A stretch of 64,000 nucleotides of DNA from Zobellia uliginosa (lineage in GTDB: Bacteria > Bacteroidota > Bacteroidia > Flavobacteriales > Flavobacteriaceae): the NCBI RefSeq assembly GCF_018860745.1, contig NZ_JAHKPY010000014.1, positions 186,001 through 250,000 of the forward strand, in the 5' to 3' direction. Of the stretch, positions 42,529-51,165 are shown one piece after another. The notes under the pieces are model-generated. The model had not been told where the DNA came from. It ran no database searches and saw only the letters and a program-made list of their open reading frames with translations. Numbering within the stretch: the first letter of the stretch is position 1; each line of letters starts with the position of its first letter. The position numbers and the translations under genes were made by a program.

Positions 42529-43758
42529 TTATAATTGGTACACCCACTCTTCAGGGTTCAACTTTGAAGTGTTCTGGTGTAAGTAAAACTTCAATTTAGT
42601 CTGTCCATTAGATCGGTTGGTATAAATTTCACCAAGTTCTGTCTTTGCTTCAACTTGATCCCCTTTTTTAACATATAAAACTGCCAGGTTATAGTAGGTG
42701 CTTATAAAATTGCCATGTTTTAATTGAACGGCTTTATTACCCCCGGGAATAGATAGAATCGCAATAACTTCACCTCTAAAAATAGCGCGCGCTTTAGCGC
42801 CTTGGTCCGTAGTGATGACCACACCGTTGCTCTGGTGCTTTATACCCGGATATATGGCATCTGCATAAACACCAAAACCTTGACTTTTAAAACCTTTTTC
42901 CACAGGCCAAATTAATCTGCCTTTGTTAGCGGTAAAACTATTGGCTACAATTGCAGCCTCGGGCGTTAGTAAAAATTTACTAGGATCATTGCTCTTCTTA
43001 CCTGCATCCTTATTGGCTGCGGCAATGGCCTCACGAATCAATCGCTCAATCTGACGATCAATTTCCTTGGCCTGGTTTTGCTTATCCCTGATCTGTGCCG
43101 CAAATTTAGTTTCACTCTTACGAATAGTTCCTAAAAGAGCCTGATGGTCCTCTTTTTCTTGAGTCATGGCTTTTTTGGCTTTCAGGTTTTCCGCCACTAG
43201 TCGGTCTTTCTCTTTTTGTTGAGCACTAAGGCCTATATTAAGTTTGCTGAGCTCTTCGGTTTTAACCACAATTGTCTCTCCTTGTTTTCGTCTAAACTCA
43301 GTGTATTGTTTAATATATTGGATACGTTTGAAAGCTTGGTAGAAATCATCGGATGACAGCAGGAACATTAGTTTACTCTGCTGAATTTTGCTTTGATAGC
43401 CCTTTTGGATCATCATAGCATAATCATCCTTAAGCTCATCCAATTCCTTCCTTAAACCGGAAATGACCTTTATGTTGGCATTTATTTTTCTATTGAGAAG
43501 ATTGGATTGTCTATTGGTAATATTGATGAGCTCTTGACGAACCTTAATTTTGTTATCCAAGGCTTCCATTTGGTCAATTACATTTCCTTTCTTTTTTTTC
43601 TGATCAAAAAGAAGGTAATTAATCTGCTCAATTTCTTGTTGTAATTTTTCACGCTTCGCCTCCAACGCTTCCTGCTCTTCGTTTTGGCCAAATAGAGAGC
43701 CCGTTCCAAATAAACAGAGTAAAAGAAAAACAAAGATATAATGCTTGTTATCGTGCAT
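42529..43758 (-). CDS. EnvC-like murein hydrolase activator with degenerate M23 domain
   Basis: A 409-residue exported protein with a signal peptide (about 1-24), a long coiled coil (about 26-245, rich in Glu, Lys, Gln) and a C-terminal LytM/M23 fold (about 275-409). Of the zinc-site residues of active M23 peptidases, His308 (KHQSNGV) and His348 (KHGN) remain, but the usual Asp is Val313 and the second His of the YxHL box is Asn357 (YYNL), so it is probably not a peptidase. EnvC of E. coli has the same design and activates amidases at the septum; that role is inferred. It overlaps the DUF4292 gene by 11 bp. Confidence 0.88.
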   Translation of the reverse strand: MHDNKHYIFVFLLLCLFGTGSLFGQNEEQEALEAKREKLQQEIEQINYLLFDQKKKKGNVIDQMEALDNKIKVRQELINITNRQSNLLNRKINANIKVISGLRKELDELKDDYAMMIQKGYQSKIQQSKLMFLLSSDDFYQAFKRIQYIKQYTEFRRKQGETIVVKTEELSKLNIGLSAQQKEKDRLVAENLKAKKAMTQEKEDHQALLGTIRKSETKFAAQIRDKQNQAKEIDRQIERLIREAIAAANKDAGKKSNDPSKFLLTPEAAIVANSFTANKGRLIWPVEKGFKSQGFGVYADAIYPGIKHQSNGVVITTDQGAKARAIFRGEVIAILSIPGGNKAVQLKHGNFISTYYNLAVLYVKKGDQVEAKTELGEIYTNRSNGQTKLKFYLHQNTSKLNPEEWVYQL

Positions 43759-44542
43759 CTCCCTTTAGTGTAATTTCTTTAAAACCTTTCGGTATTTTAT
43801 ACGGAAAGTTCATGGGTTGGTCAAATTCTATATTCTTATATTCAATATCTACCGTATTTCTATCATCGCCCTCAATTGCAGCCACTGCAATACGTTGTGG
43901 AAGAATGTACTTTCCTATTTTCTGGTAATCCGTATAGTTTACCTGCAGTAATCTTTTCTTTAAAGGCTGAGAAAGTTGTTGCGAAGCCATCTTGAAATTC
44001 TTGGGCTCTATTTGAAACATCACCTTAAACAGCTCCATCGCTTTTTTAGGTTTTAATTGATAATCTCCATTAACTACCGATGCATCATATTTTGCGTCTC
44101 TCAAATTAAAAAGTGCCTGACCCATTAATAGGTTTTGAACTTGCTCAAAATCCAATTCTGTTCCTAAGAACTTACTTAAATAGGCAAAATCCCCATCAAA
44201 ATATTCATTCTGAAGTTTGTTATAAAAAGTAACTCTACCTGGAGTGATGTAGGCTTTTACCATGCCCAACGGTGCACTCATCCAAATGGCTTTGTCCTTT
44301 TCCATACGTAAGCTTACGGAAACTCCCTGAGATGATTCTCCATCAGAGTAATCGATTCGCATTTTACCGCTTAATGTATTAAAATTGGTGGTATTTGCAT
44401 AATGGCTTTTAACAATGGCCTTTGCCGTAAGATTACCATCCACTTTTCCATCGGCCAATACTTTGTTGGCTTTACAAGAAATAAAAAAAGAAATTGAGAC
44501 CAGCACCATAAAGCGCAAGGCAATTCGTAAGGGTAACGCCAT
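43748..44542 (-). CDS. DUF4292 lipoprotein, LolA/LppX-like fold
   Basis: A 264-residue lipoprotein. The signal peptide ends SISFFISC, giving Cys23 as the lipidation site. The mature protein is beta-rich with an LppX/LolA-like pattern (FNTLSGKMRIDYSD, IWMSAPLGMVKAYITPGRVTFYN, LLMGQALFNL) as in DUF4292 proteins. It may carry or sense a lipid in the periplasm; function is unknown. It sits between a TPR gene and the EnvC-like gene, 14 bp and -11 bp away, indicating one operon. This gene trio downstream of dut is a repeated arrangement in Bacteroidota as far as I recall. Confidence 0.82.
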   Translation of the reverse strand: MALPLRIALRFMVLVSISFFISCKANKVLADGKVDGNLTAKAIVKSHYANTTNFNTLSGKMRIDYSDGESSQGVSVSLRMEKDKAIWMSAPLGMVKAYITPGRVTFYNKLQNEYFDGDFAYLSKFLGTELDFEQVQNLLMGQALFNLRDAKYDASVVNGDYQLKPKKAMELFKVMFQIEPKNFKMASQQLSQPLKKRLLQVNYTDYQKIGKYILPQRIAVAAIEGDDRNTVDIEYKNIEFDQPMNFPYKIPKGFKEITLKGDAR

Positions 44543-44556
44543 AATCTATGTAAAAT

Positions 44557-45498
44557 TTAAAACCCAGGTTTTATCTTACGAAGATACATATTTGCCTTGA
44601 CTGAATTGTTAATGGAATTATAAGCATCTGCTAGCTCTTGATAAAATTTGTTTGCCAATGCAATATCACCAACCAAATAATCCAAACCTGCTTCCAACGA
44701 TTCAATAGCATCACGAGGTTTGGACTTTTTATTGAATGCATAACCCTGAGCATAATAAAAGTAAGGCTGAGAGGGATAATTTTCCAAAGCTTCCTCTGCA
44801 ACTTGATCTAAAGCCAAGTAGTTGTTAGTCCTTAGCATACCTTGAATACGTGCCTTATACTGCTTAAAAGAACCCGATTCAGAACTATTATTGTTTGTAA
44901 CAGAGAACGAACTTCTAGTAATTGTAGCTTCTTGTGCTTCAATTAAATCATCTATTTTAACAGATAGTATTTGTGTAAAATTAGACTTTGGGGTTTCCGT
45001 CAAAATAGCCTTTGCAGCTTTGGCTCTTCCTTTTCTATAATAGACCAAGGCCAAATTCTCTTTGAATTTAGCATTATTAAAAGGTAATTTTGCCCTATAG
45101 CCTTCAATGGATTTCTGTTGTTTTTGCAAAATATCTACATAGGTATTGGTATACCAGAGATTATGCGGTTCCGCCAACAACGCCGTAAGCGCATGTTCTT
45201 CAGCAACCGCATATTGTTTTTCTTTGAGGTACAATTGCGCAAGTTCATGATCTACCACGTAGTTTTCTGCATCTAACTGTTTACAGGCCAACATGAGGTT
45301 AATGGCTCGATCATAATTCTCTATACCTTTTTGTTTTATGGCCTCAAAAAATTTCTCTTGAAAATCATCTGAATAGTCCTCTAAAAAAACCTCTGCACTT
45401 TGATTTTCTCCTATTTGGGGTGATTCTTGAGCATAAGCGGAGGCAGAGACAAATAAATATCCCCCAAAAAAAGTCAGTAATATTGAACTTATTTTCAT
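44557..45498 (-). CDS. Exported tetratricopeptide-repeat protein
   Basis: A 313-residue exported protein; the signal peptide MKISSILLTFFGGYLFVSAS leads to AYAQ as a likely cleavage site. Most of the rest consists of TPR helices (for example NYDRAINLMLACKQLDAENY, QYAVAEEHALTALLAEPHNL, PRDAIESLEAGLDYLVGD). I use the ATG at 45498, since the frame's first codon (45504) is GTG. It probably acts as a periplasmic scaffold. Cotranscribed with the DUF4292 and EnvC-like genes (14-bp gap), and 35 bp after dut. Partner proteins are unknown. Confidence 0.82.
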   Translation of the reverse strand: MKISSILLTFFGGYLFVSASAYAQESPQIGENQSAEVFLEDYSDDFQEKFFEAIKQKGIENYDRAINLMLACKQLDAENYVVDHELAQLYLKEKQYAVAEEHALTALLAEPHNLWYTNTYVDILQKQQKSIEGYRAKLPFNNAKFKENLALVYYRKGRAKAAKAILTETPKSNFTQILSVKIDDLIEAQEATITRSSFSVTNNNSSESGSFKQYKARIQGMLRTNNYLALDQVAEEALENYPSQPYFYYAQGYAFNKKSKPRDAIESLEAGLDYLVGDIALANKFYQELADAYNSINNSVKANMYLRKIKPGF

Positions 45499-45533
45499 AC
45501 TCACCTATGCTTTTACTTTTTTTTAACCCGAAG

Positions 45534-45968
45534 TTATTTTACGCCCGTACTCCCAAAACCCCCTTCTCCTCTTGCGGTCTCAGATAACTCCTCCACTTCC
45601 ATCCATTCTGCACGTTCATGTTTGGCAATTACCAATTGAGCAATACGCTCCCCATTTTCTATAGCGAAACTTTCATTGGATAGGTTAACTAATATCACCC
45701 CAATTTCCCCACGATAATCAGCATCTATCGTACCAGGTGCATTTAGAACCGTTATTCCTTTTTTAGCAGCCAGACCACTTCTTGGTCTTACTTGTGCTTC
45801 AAACCCCACAGGAAGCTCAATAAACAAGCCTGTTTTGATAATGGCCCGTTCCAGTGGTTGTAACGTTACCGTTTCCGTTATATTGGCCCTAAGATCCATT
45901 CCTGCTGAAGCTCCCGTTTCATAATGCGGAAGAATATGTTGCGATTTGTTGATGATTTTTATTTGCAT
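45534..45968 (-). CDS. dut: dUTP diphosphatase
   Basis: Hydrolyses dUTP to dUMP and pyrophosphate, preventing uracil misincorporation. The trimeric dUTPase is represented by 144 residues containing the five motifs: [37 protein letters not shown] and the C-terminal GEGGFGSTG arm. All catalytic residues are present (Asp in IDADYRG, Arg and Phe in the C-terminal arm). Cytoplasmic. It sits between the flippase and the TPR gene on the same strand, with gaps of 77 and 35 bp, probably part of the same transcript. Confidence 0.96.
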   Translation of the reverse strand: MQIKIINKSQHILPHYETGASAGMDLRANITETVTLQPLERAIIKTGLFIELPVGFEAQVRPRSGLAAKKGITVLNAPGTIDADYRGEIGVILVNLSNESFAIENGERIAQLVIAKHERAEWMEVEELSETARGEGGFGSTGVK

Positions 45969-46045
45969 GTTATTTATTTGAAAGTGAATTCTCTAATTAG
46001 TTGTTTTTTATATGAGACCATACGGTTGTTTTCCTGAAGACCGAC

Positions 46046-47512
46046 TTAACTTTTACGTTTCAAGAAAATCTCTTTCAGCTTATCATTTTCTAACTTGTAA
46101 ACTAACCCCAGGAATAACAAAAGTAAGATACTACCTATAATTAAATTCCTATCGAAAACATAAAACGAAAGAGCGGAGAACAGAATTGAAAAACCTAGGT
46201 AGAACAAAATTTTTCTAAAATTATACGGAACCGGATAACGAGATTTTCCTAAATAATACGAAAGCACCATCATACTACCATACGCCATTACCGTTGCAAT
46301 AGCACTTGCCATATATCCTATATGAGGAATAAAGAAATAATTTATACCGATGGTTATAAATGCTCCGAATACCGATATAAAAGCTCCATAGCGCGTTTTA
46401 TCAGTCACCTTATACCATACCGAAAGGTTATGGTAGATCCCTAAAAAGAAACTTGCCAGTAGAATTATCGGCACTACGGACATGGCTTCCCAATACGCAG
46501 GATTTTTAACAAATAAAATTTTTAAAACATCAGCGAAAACAACGACTCCCAATAAAATAACACTCCCTAGAACCACAAAATAATTAGTTATCTGCGCATA
46601 GGCCTTTTGCGGATTCTCCGTACCTGCATGGCTAAAAAAGAATGGTTCAATACCCATACGGAACGCCGTGGAAAACAAAGTCATAAAAAGTGCCAGTTTT
46701 ACGCAGGCGTTGTACATACCCACTTCCTTATTGGCTATATCCTCTGGCAAAAGAGCCTCTAACATAACTCTATCAAAAACCTCATTTATGGTAAATGCCA
46801 CTCCTGCAACTAATACGGGAATCGCATATTTCATCATTTGCTCCCAAAGCTTCTTATCAAAAGTATAGCGACTGATCAAATAAGGCTTCAACATCAACAA
46901 GAGCGTTACGCCGCTCGCCGCAAGGTTGGCTATGATTATGTATGAAATTTGAAAATTAGGCTTGTATAGCGAAGCAAATAGCCCATCAGGGTTGTCCGCT
47001 GCCAAACTTGGCAATACCAAAAGGAAAAATATATTCAATCCAAAATTGATTATCACATTCAAAATCTTGACCACCGCATACTTAAGCGGTCTTTCATTGG
47101 CACGTAACCATGCAAATGGTATAATGACAAGGGCATCTAACGAAAGAATGAAAATGACGTATTTAATATACTTAGGGTCAATGTTCAGAAGGCTTGCCAT
47201 TCCATCCTGAAATAATAATGAAAACACCATAAAAACCATGGTAGACCCCAAAATGGACATTAAGGAAGTTGATATTACAGTTTCCTTGTTTTCTGACTTA
47301 CTATAAAATCTAAAAAATGCAGTTTCCATACCATAGGCTAAGACCACATTGAACATAGCAAAATAGGCAAATATAACTGCCAACTCGCCATAAATTTCTG
47401 GAGGCATAGCATCTGTATGCACCCTCACCAAGAAGAAAGAAATCATTCTAGGCAATACAGTGGCAAGACCGTAGATAGCCGTTTGTTTGAACAATTTTTT
47501 AAGCGGATTCAA
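46046..47512 (-). CDS. Oligosaccharide flippase family protein (Wzx/MurJ-like MOP exporter)
   Basis: A membrane protein of about 488 residues with 12-14 predicted helices, of the polysaccharide-transport group in the MOP superfamily; it would flip a lipid-linked saccharide across the inner membrane. The N-terminal LKKLFKQTAIYGLATVLPRM is typical. I choose the TTG at 47512 (product beginning MNPLKKLFKQ), because the TTG at 47533 lies inside the -7 box of the promoter at 47531-47560, before the expected transcription start. This makes it one of several TTG-initiated genes here. It heads the flippase-dut-TPR-DUF4292-EnvC cluster. Cargo unknown. Confidence 0.86.
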   Translation of the reverse strand: MNPLKKLFKQTAIYGLATVLPRMISFFLVRVHTDAMPPEIYGELAVIFAYFAMFNVVLAYGMETAFFRFYSKSENKETVISTSLMSILGSTMVFMVFSLLFQDGMASLLNIDPKYIKYVIFILSLDALVIIPFAWLRANERPLKYAVVKILNVIINFGLNIFFLLVLPSLAADNPDGLFASLYKPNFQISYIIIANLAASGVTLLLMLKPYLISRYTFDKKLWEQMMKYAIPVLVAGVAFTINEVFDRVMLEALLPEDIANKEVGMYNACVKLALFMTLFSTAFRMGIEPFFFSHAGTENPQKAYAQITNYFVVLGSVILLGVVVFADVLKILFVKNPAYWEAMSVVPIILLASFFLGIYHNLSVWYKVTDKTRYGAFISVFGAFITIGINYFFIPHIGYMASAIATVMAYGSMMVLSYYLGKSRYPVPYNFRKILFYLGFSILFSALSFYVFDRNLIIGSILLLLFLGLVYKLENDKLKEIFLKRKS

Positions 47513-47530
47513 TAGCGAAGTATTTAAATC

Positions 47531-47560
47531 CAAAAGTACCTATTTAAAGGGATGTAGCAA
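47531..47560 (-). promoter_or_regulatory. Bacteroidota-type promoter of the flippase-dut cluster
   Basis: On the minus strand TTG (47560-47558), a 19-bp spacer and TACTTTTG (47538-47531) match the -33/-7 consensus. It overlaps the longest flippase reading frame, so translation must begin further in. Confidence 0.6.
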
Positions 47561-47592
47561 AGGGAAGTTGAACCCCTACGCTTTTCTTTTTT

Positions 47593-48039
47593 TTAGCGGC
47601 TATTTTTTTCGTCCAAATCAGAATACGAAATAGGAAGGTTCTTTTGAATACCATTGATTTGGTAATACCTGACTTTATCCTTTTGCATATAACTTATGAC
47701 CGCTTGGGTTTCGGTCAGCTCAAAAGGAAACTCTTCTGTAATTTTCACTAAATTACCAAACTCCGCAACCGCTATGATGCCTTTGTCCGTTAGTTCAATA
47801 GAAATAGGAGCCATTTTTCCATTGTAATATACATTCTGTAAATCGGCATTAGCATTCTCCAAACTTAGCACGGAAACCACTAACTCGAAGCCTTCAGCCA
47901 CAGATGGCGCATCTATGGACCATTTTTGCGCATAAGCTTCGCCTAAACTAAAAGGCGCCACAGTTTCCAGTCTCTTTGTAGATCCACAAGCCGTAAAAAT
48001 GAATAAACTTAATCCTAAACTGGAGATATATTTTTTCAT
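47593..48039 (-). CDS. Predicted lipoprotein, function unknown
   Basis: A 148-residue envelope lipoprotein. I start at the ATG at 48039 (MKKYISSLGLSLFIFTACG), which gives a good signal peptide with lipidation at Cys18; the frame is open 26 codons further upstream but without a conserved reason. The mature part alternates polar and hydrophobic residues, suggesting a beta-sandwich (FELVVSVLSLENANADLQNVYYNGKM, MAPISIELTDKGII). I recognise no domain. It lies 60 bp upstream of the flippase promoter region on the same strand and 60 bp after the terminator of the preceding gene, thus probably monocistronic. Confidence 0.72.
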   Translation of the reverse strand: MKKYISSLGLSLFIFTACGSTKRLETVAPFSLGEAYAQKWSIDAPSVAEGFELVVSVLSLENANADLQNVYYNGKMAPISIELTDKGIIAVAEFGNLVKITEEFPFELTETQAVISYMQKDKVRYYQINGIQKNLPISYSDLDEKNSR

Positions 48040-48099
48040 GATAGTTATCTTTTCGTATTCTGCAGTACATACGCAAAAAGTGGAAAATGGGACTACTCT

Positions 48100-48136
48100 A
48101 TAAAAAAGAAACCCCACATTTCTGTGGGGTTTCTTT
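48100..48136 (-). terminator. Terminator of the large exported protein gene
   Basis: AAAGAAACCCCACA (48105-48118) and its perfect complement (48123-48136) form a 14-bp stem with a TTTC loop. On the minus strand it is followed by TTTATAG. It lies 40 bp after the stop codon at 48177. Confidence 0.75.
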
Positions 48137-48176
48137 GTATTGTAATTCAGCTTTGCTGAGCTGTTAACTTAGTCAA

Positions 48177-50078
48177 TTAGTTACAAGAGGTTTTATAATA
48201 TTTAAGAAGCTCTTCAACTTCAGAAATTTTTGAAAACTCTAACTTTTTAATCTCGATAGGCAAATCAGAGCAAGCAGATAGATATTTTAACAATTTTTCT
48301 GCTCTTTTTGTTTGTAGTTTTCCTTTGAAAAAATATCCTTTTTCCTCTTTCTTTAATTTAATTCCCAATTCATCATACTTTGGGTTTCTTAAGATTTTGG
48401 CTGTTTCATCTTCACTTAAAATCTCATAAAACCCAGAATAATTAAATGATAAATTCCCCGAGGTTCCAATTACATCTAAGGCATCATCAGGCGAAATTTT
48501 TATTCCCTCATACTTCGTCTCAGAACCGTCTTCATTGTAGATAACCACTACTTCCTGATTTTTAGAGTTGAATTTCCTTGAACGCGTTTTGCCTTTTTCA
48601 TTTAAGTAACGTACTACTACTTCTTTACCATACTTCGTTTCACCACCATCAATATTGACTATATTGCCCCCTTGTGAAGCAGCATTCGGATTTTCAAATT
48701 TTTCAAACTCTATGGTTAAAGTCCCCTCCCATTTCTTTCCGTCTTTATCAATAACATAACCCTTATTGTTATAAATATTTGAGGAATTAGCTTTGTCTTC
48801 TTCGTATTTATCTGCTGCTATCTCTCTCTGATTATTCAAAGAGCCCTGAATACTATATTCTAAGGCATCATCATATCCAGCGATTATAATAAATAGTAGC
48901 GCTTCTTCAAAAAATTCCTTTTCATTGCCGTCAGGTCTGAACGTTTTTGAATTGAATTCATATTGCTTTTTATCAAAAGTAGTTACCTTATAGTTACTTG
49001 CATCTACCCCTTCGAATTTCGCAATTACTTTATCGTTCACATCGGCCAATGCCATTAAATTGCGTATGCCCCCTGTTGCCTGAATTGGCTTTCCATTCGT
49101 GGTGAAATATCCAGCGTTACTGCCATCATTACTCATACTTATTTTTCCTGCTTCATTCACCCTAAATTGTGCTAACCTAGCCTCAACATTTTTGACTCTC
49201 TCCATTCTTTCAGCCTGAATAGTGTTATACTCTTCTAGAAAACCATCTGATAGTTTTATTCTGTCAACAGCGTAAAATACATCTAGATTTTCAATGCCAG
49301 ATTCAGTAATTAAATTGTACTTCTTAGCAAGCAATTCGGTTATTCCTTTCTCTAAGTTTAAACCGCTCCAAGTGGACACATACTCCATCTTAACTTCTGC
49401 CATACGATTTTTACTATCCGTAATTTCTAACCACTTTTTATCAAACACTTGATCTATATAAAGTGAGAAATATTTCACATTGAGTTTTTCGCTACCATCA
49501 AGTGCTGAAAACACATATAAGCCATCTCCCACATTTTTGAGCTGGGCTACCGCGTTTTTATCAAAGAGTATTTCTCCCTTCTTAACTTTAACTTTTCCAT
49601 TAAAACCTTCGCCCTGATTAGCCATATCTAAGCCTCCAGCACCTGTGGCATCTTCTTTATATTTACTTGTTCGTTGCTCAGCAAAAAAATCTGCAATCAT
49701 TTCTTTATTTATGCCTTCAGCACTGAAAATAAAGTAGGTCTTAGTCAGAATTTCAGCGATTATCTTGGCGTGACTCAAGGACATAGAAATCATACTATAA
49801 TCAACGACATTGACCTGCTCATAATCTTTAGAACTAATGGTCATCCAATTATATTCAAACGGCCTAGTAGAACCTGGCGCTATATCGACATCAACTTCAA
49901 AAAGTTCTGCGCCAGCTAGGTCTTTAATGGCATATTTAATTTCTTTTTTATCAATAGCCTCAATAATTCCTACCTCTGTGCCATCTACTAAAATTTTATC
50001 CTTTTTCACTTTTACTTTTTGAGCAAGTAAAGTGGAAATACAAAATAGAGTGACTAAAATGGTAAATACATTTTTCAT
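48177..50078 (-). CDS. Large exported protein of unknown function
   Basis: A 633-residue exported protein. The ATG at 50078 (MKNVFTILVTLFCISTLLAQ) gives a clear signal peptide cut after AQ; the frame extends 31 codons upstream without signal-like sequence. Segments of similar design recur: KVKVKKDKILVDGTEVGIIE just after the signal, KVKVKKGEILFDKNAVAQL near residue 165, and a third KISMSNDGSNAGYFT segment, each followed by a line on a value or default. This suggests internally duplicated beta-rich modules of about 150 residues. A late segment (YEDDKANSSNIYNNKGYVID) introduces a different unit. I recognise no enzyme motif, lipobox or type IX C-terminal signal. It is monocistronic with its own terminator. 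Confidence 0.72.
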   Translation of the reverse strand: MKNVFTILVTLFCISTLLAQKVKVKKDKILVDGTEVGIIEAIDKKEIKYAIKDLAGAELFEVDVDIAPGSTRPFEYNWMTISSKDYEQVNVVDYSMISMSLSHAKIIAEILTKTYFIFSAEGINKEMIADFFAEQRTSKYKEDATGAGGLDMANQGEGFNGKVKVKKGEILFDKNAVAQLKNVGDGLYVFSALDGSEKLNVKYFSLYIDQVFDKKWLEITDSKNRMAEVKMEYVSTWSGLNLEKGITELLAKKYNLITESGIENLDVFYAVDRIKLSDGFLEEYNTIQAERMERVKNVEARLAQFRVNEAGKISMSNDGSNAGYFTTNGKPIQATGGIRNLMALADVNDKVIAKFEGVDASNYKVTTFDKKQYEFNSKTFRPDGNEKEFFEEALLFIIIAGYDDALEYSIQGSLNNQREIAADKYEEDKANSSNIYNNKGYVIDKDGKKWEGTLTIEFEKFENPNAASQGGNIVNIDGGETKYGKEVVVRYLNEKGKTRSRKFNSKNQEVVVIYNEDGSETKYEGIKISPDDALDVIGTSGNLSFNYSGFYEILSEDETAKILRNPKYDELGIKLKKEEKGYFFKGKLQTKRAEKLLKYLSACSDLPIEIKKLEFSKISEVEELLKYYKTSCN

Positions 50079-50151
50079 GTGGATTTTGTTTGAGGTTAGT
50101 ATTATTAATAAACGAAGACTCTTAACAATTCGTATTCTTTTTACAAATAAG

Positions 50152-50178
50152 AAAAGCCTTGCATAATGCAAGGCTTTT
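50152..50178 (-). terminator. Terminator of the atpBEFHAG operon
   Basis: AAAAGCCTTGCAT (50152-50164) and ATGCAAGGCTTTT (50166-50178) form a 13-bp inverted repeat around one base, followed on the minus strand by CTTATTTG. It lies 34 bp after the atpG stop. Confidence 0.75.
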
Positions 50179-50211
50179 AATACTATTGAAATAATTCTTT
50201 AAAACTATTTC

Positions 50212-51072
50212 TTAATTATTTAGGGCTTCCGCACCACCAACAATTTCTAGGATTTCGTTGGTAATAGCAGCCTGTCTTGCTTGGTTGTAAGACAACTTCA
50301 ATTGATCTCTCAAATCTGTTGCGTTATCCGTTGCTTTATGCATAGCGGTCATACGTGCACCGTGCTCACTGGCAAAAGAATCACGGATACCTTTGTACAA
50401 TTGCGTCTTTAATGACTTAGGAATCAACTGCTCAATGATTTCAACCTTAGATGGCTCAAAAACATAATCAGCGCTCAGGTTTTCCGCTCCTTCAATTGGA
50501 ACAATAGGTAGAAACTGTTCAGTCATTATAATCTGTGTTGCCGCATTTTTGAACTTGTTATAAACAATTTCAATACGATCATAATTACCTGAAGTGAATT
50601 GCTCCATTAAATCTTCAGCAATAATAGCAACGTTTTCAAAAGTCAGGTCATCATAAATGCTACTGTGGTTTGCAATAACATTAGACTTTTTAATCAAGAA
50701 ATCATTGGCTTTCTTACCAACTGCAATAAAATCTACCTGCTTACCAGCGTACTTTTCATTAATTAAAACGGTACACTGCTTTAAGATGTTAGAGTTAAAA
50801 GCTCCGGCCAGACCTCTGTTAGAAGTTACAGCAACAACCAAAACTTTGTTCACCTCTCTATTGTTGGCATATACACTACCAGAATCAGAATCCAAGCTTG
50901 CACTTAGCCCCTGTAACAACTCAGTAAGCTTATCGGCATAAGGTCGCATTGCAGTAATAGCATCTTGTGCTTTCTTCAACTTTGCAGCAGACACCATTTT
51001 CATAGCACTGGTAATCTGCATGGTTGATGATACCGATGCTATTCTGTTTCGTATTTCCTTTAAGTTCGCCAT
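50212..51072 (-). CDS. atpG: ATP synthase F1 gamma subunit
   Basis: The rotating central shaft of F1, 286 residues. The N-terminal coiled-coil helix (LKEIRNRIASVSSTMQITSAMKMVSAAKL) and the C-terminal helix (RMTAMHKATDNATDLRDQLKLSYNQARQAAITNEILEIVGGAEAL) are fully conserved, flanking the Rossmann-like middle domain. Last gene of the operon; the usual next genes atpD (beta) and atpC (epsilon) are missing and must lie elsewhere. The gap to atpA is 93 bp. Confidence 0.97.
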   Translation of the reverse strand: MANLKEIRNRIASVSSTMQITSAMKMVSAAKLKKAQDAITAMRPYADKLTELLQGLSASLDSDSGSVYANNREVNKVLVVAVTSNRGLAGAFNSNILKQCTVLINEKYAGKQVDFIAVGKKANDFLIKKSNVIANHSSIYDDLTFENVAIIAEDLMEQFTSGNYDRIEIVYNKFKNAATQIIMTEQFLPIVPIEGAENLSADYVFEPSKVEIIEQLIPKSLKTQLYKGIRDSFASEHGARMTAMHKATDNATDLRDQLKLSYNQARQAAITNEILEIVGGAEALNN

Positions 51073-51165
51073 TCTTTAAATAGTATTTAGCATTTAGCAG
51101 TCCGCAGTTCGTACCCTCTTGTACTAATTACTTTGCACTTAATACTCGGTACTTAATACTTCTTA

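Noticed and set aside
41679-45968. dut and the aldo/keto reductase as functional members of the envelope cluster
   Set aside because: They are on the same strand and close, but their well-known cytoplasmic reactions give no link to wall functions; only cotranscription is plausible.
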